From: Xanthomonas dyei
GTDB lineage: Bacteria > Pseudomonadota > Gammaproteobacteria > Xanthomonadales > Xanthomonadaceae
DNA length: 64,000 bases
Direction of reading: 5' to 3'
Assembly (NCBI RefSeq): GCF_002939865.1
Contig: NZ_MDEE01000003.1
Coordinates: forward strand, 1 to 64,000
Position numbers and translations under genes: made by a program. Below the pieces are notes generated by a model. That model was given only the letters and a program-made list of their open reading frames with translations, searched no databases and was not told where the DNA came from. Below are positions 62,149 to 64,000 of this stretch, one piece after another. The first letter of the stretch is position 1. Each line of letters opens with the position of its first letter.

Positions 62149-63528
62149 ATGTCGCTTCCGACCGATCCTGTTGCTGAGACCGCTGCGCCTGCATTGCGCC
62201 ATGCCTTGAAACCGCGGCAATTGATGATGATGGGCCTGGGTACGGCGATCGGCGCCGGGTTGTTCCTGGGCTCGGGGGTGGGCATCCATGCGGCCGGCCC
62301 GGCCGTGTTGGTGTCCTACCTGATTGCCGGTGCGCTGGTGATCATCGTGATGAATGCGCTCGGCGAGATGGCTGCGGCCAAGCCGGCCAGTGGTGCTTTT
62401 TCGGTGTACGCGGCCGATGCGATGGGTCCGACCGCCGGCGCCACCGTGGGCTGGCTGTGGTGGCTGCAGATCGTGGTGGTGATCGCCGCCGAGGCGGTGG
62501 GCGCGGCCAGCCTGTTGGCCACCGTCTGGCCGGCATTGCCGGTACCGATGCTGGCGTCGATCTTCATGGCCAGCTTCACCGTGATCAACCTGCTGGGCGT
62601 GCGTAATTTTGGCGAATTCGAATTCTGGTTCGCCATCCTCAAGGTGATCGCCATCGTGATCTTCCTGTTGATCGGCTGCGCGTTGCTGGCCGGCCTGCTG
62701 CCGGGCGTGGCGTCGCCGGGGCTGTCCAATTTCACCCAGCACGGCGGGTTCGCGCCCAAGGGCCTGGCCGGGGTGGGCACCGCATTACTGGTAGTGGTGT
62801 TCGCCTTCGGCGGCACCGAGATCGTGGCGGTGGCGGCAGCCGAAACCGCCGACCCCGGGCGCAGCCTGGCGCGCACCATCCGCACCGTGGCCTGGCGCAT
62901 CCTGGTGTTCTATATCGGCTCGATCAGCGTCATCGTGGCGGTGGTGCCGTGGACCAGCGCCGCGCTGAGTTCGCCGTTCGCCGCCGTGCTGGAAGTGGCG
63001 CGGATTCCCGGCGCGGCCACCGGCATCACGCTGGTGGCGGTGGTGGCGCTGTTGTCGGCGCTCAACGCCAATCTCTACGGCGCCTCGCGCATGATCTTCT
63101 CGCTGGCCCAGCGCGGTGAGGCGCCGCGTTGGCTGGGTAACACCAGCCGCCAGCAAGTGCCGCTGGTCGCGGTGATCGCCAGCGTGCTGTTCGGTTTTGC
63201 CGCGGCGGTGCTGGAATTGCTGTATCCGGGCAAGGTGCTGCCGATGCTGCTCAATATTGTGGGCGCCACCTGCCTGCTGGTGTGGACCATCTCGCTGCTG
63301 TCGCAGTTGATCCTGCGTGCGCGCGCGGACCGCGCCGGTATCGCCTTGCCGTTCCGCATGCGTGGGTATCCGGTGCTGACGCTGCTGGCGTTGGCGATCC
63401 TGGCAGTGATCTTCGTGCTGCTGGCGTCCTCGGCCGACACCCGCGCGCAATTCCTGTCGATGGTGGGGCTCACTGCCGGCATCGCGTTGATCAGCGAACT
63501 GGCACGCCGGGTACGCGCCGAGGCGTAA
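62149..63528 (+). CDS. APC-family amino acid permease (AAT type)
   Basis: The 459-aa permease has about 12 helices. It begins with the amino-acid-transporter signature LKPRQLMMMGLGTAIGAGLF. It continues with NALGEMAAAKPASGAFSVYA, VFAFGGTEIVAVAAAETADP (helix 6-7) and RMIFSLAQRGEAPRWL, as in the AroP/GabP/LysP group. It imports an amino acid by proton symport; the substrate is not predictable. No operon partner is visible. Confidence 0.93.
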   Translation: MSLPTDPVAETAAPALRHALKPRQLMMMGLGTAIGAGLFLGSGVGIHAAGPAVLVSYLIAGALVIIVMNALGEMAAAKPASGAFSVYAADAMGPTAGATVGWLWWLQIVVVIAAEAVGAASLLATVWPALPVPMLASIFMASFTVINLLGVRNFGEFEFWFAILKVIAIVIFLLIGCALLAGLLPGVASPGLSNFTQHGGFAPKGLAGVGTALLVVVFAFGGTEIVAVAAAETADPGRSLARTIRTVAWRILVFYIGSISVIVAVVPWTSAALSSPFAAVLEVARIPGAATGITLVAVVALLSALNANLYGASRMIFSLAQRGEAPRWLGNTSRQQVPLVAVIASVLFGFAAAVLELLYPGKVLPMLLNIVGATCLLVWTISLLSQLILRARADRAGIALPFRMRGYPVLTLLALAILAVIFVLLASSADTRAQFLSMVGLTAGIALISELARRVRAEA

Positions 63529-63939
63529 TCGTGCCGGGTGCATAGAACCGACGCATCGGTTTGTATCGGCAAACTGTCGGCGCCTGCAGTTCAGCGACCT
63601 GCAGGCGGGTATCGGCGGCAACGTCAGGCCGCCGGCTCGATCCCGTCGCTGCACGCACTTGCGGTTGCCGACGGCAATGCCATGACACGCGCGCATCCTG
63701 CGGTCAGATGACGCCACGCAGAGGGTCGGCTGCCCATCGACGCCAATGAGCACGACGTCGCCTTGTGGATGCGCTCTCAAAAAAGCGCTGCGGCCATGGA
63801 CTTGCCGGAACCGTTCCATTAGGTTTTATGCAGTCGAATCCAGCGCTTTCAGCGCGTTTTCCGGATGCCATCTTTTATGCTCCAACGATCATAGGGCGCG
63901 GTGAGTCGTGCGTGTTTCAGGGTCATTGCCGGAGCGTCC
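63529..63939. other. Intergenic region near the right edge
   Basis: This 411-bp stretch has no gene. The hairpin CGCCTGCAG/CTGCAGGCG (63581-63607) after the permease lacks a T-run. AT-richer sequence at 63815-63890 precedes the gene that starts at 63940. Confidence 0.5.
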
Positions 63940-64000
63940 ATGAGTGCGGTGTCATCCCAGGAGTCTGCAGACCTGACTGTTGCGCGGACGCTGGAGGCCG
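63940..64000 (+). CDS. Start of an unidentified gene, cut by the window edge
   Basis: ATG 63940 has GGAG five bases upstream and opens MSAVSSQESADLTVARTLEA, still open at the window end. This is too short to identify. Confidence 0.5.
   Translation, partial: MSAVSSQESADLTVARTLEA

Overview
The window is high-GC gammaproteobacterial chromosome, most likely a plant-associated Xanthomonas. Supporting signs are an OryR/XccR-type LuxR solo next to pip with a lux-like box, an extracellular pectate lyase, a TonB-dependent receptor/SapC/cupin/halogenase locus, SoxR, and many dispersed palindromic repeats. No tRNA, rRNA, CRISPR array or intact transposase was seen. About 50 genes are called.

Layout. 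1-3000: a dispersed repeat, a cold-shock/Excalibur fusion and a YceI-cytochrome b561-YceI operon. 3092-14316: three tandem paralogous hybrid histidine kinases (beta-propeller sensor, Y_Y_Y, HisKA, HATPase, receiver), followed by a DHA2 efflux pump. 16675-26742: an R-body (reb) locus. It is a 13-gene minus-strand operon with six or seven RebB-family structural proteins at its promoter-proximal end and unusual accessory proteins (GH25-like hydrolase, split Nudix enzyme, nucleotidyltransferase-like protein, orphans) at its distal end. Convergent to it is a regulator that joins a dead NtrC-type AAA module to an AraC DNA-binding domain. 27557-32035: hemE with a WGR protein, aroB-aroK, pdxH and a decayed AAC(6') gene. 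32589-37769: a seven-gene PspA operon equivalent to E. coli yjfI-yjfC with a potassium channel inserted. 38243-40157: an MFS pump divergent from soxR, sharing a textbook SoxR operator.

40874-50544: M1 peptidase, then TonB receptor, SapC, cupin and flavin halogenase, a scavenging locus typical of xanthomonads and caulobacters. 50635-55574: a small membrane zinc-ribbon gene split by a 141-bp MITE, a Tat-exported metallo-hydrolase, two orphan secreted proteins and a secreted serine protease. 56020-63528: APC permease, LuxR solo, pip, pectate lyase and a second APC permease, which reads as a plant-interaction block. A new gene begins at the right edge.

The most notable items are the reb locus with its hybrid regulator and a candidate operator of two 11-bp repeats exactly 21 bp apart, and a MITE family whose mobility is shown by a perfect TAA duplication and an in-frame reconstruction of the gene it interrupted.
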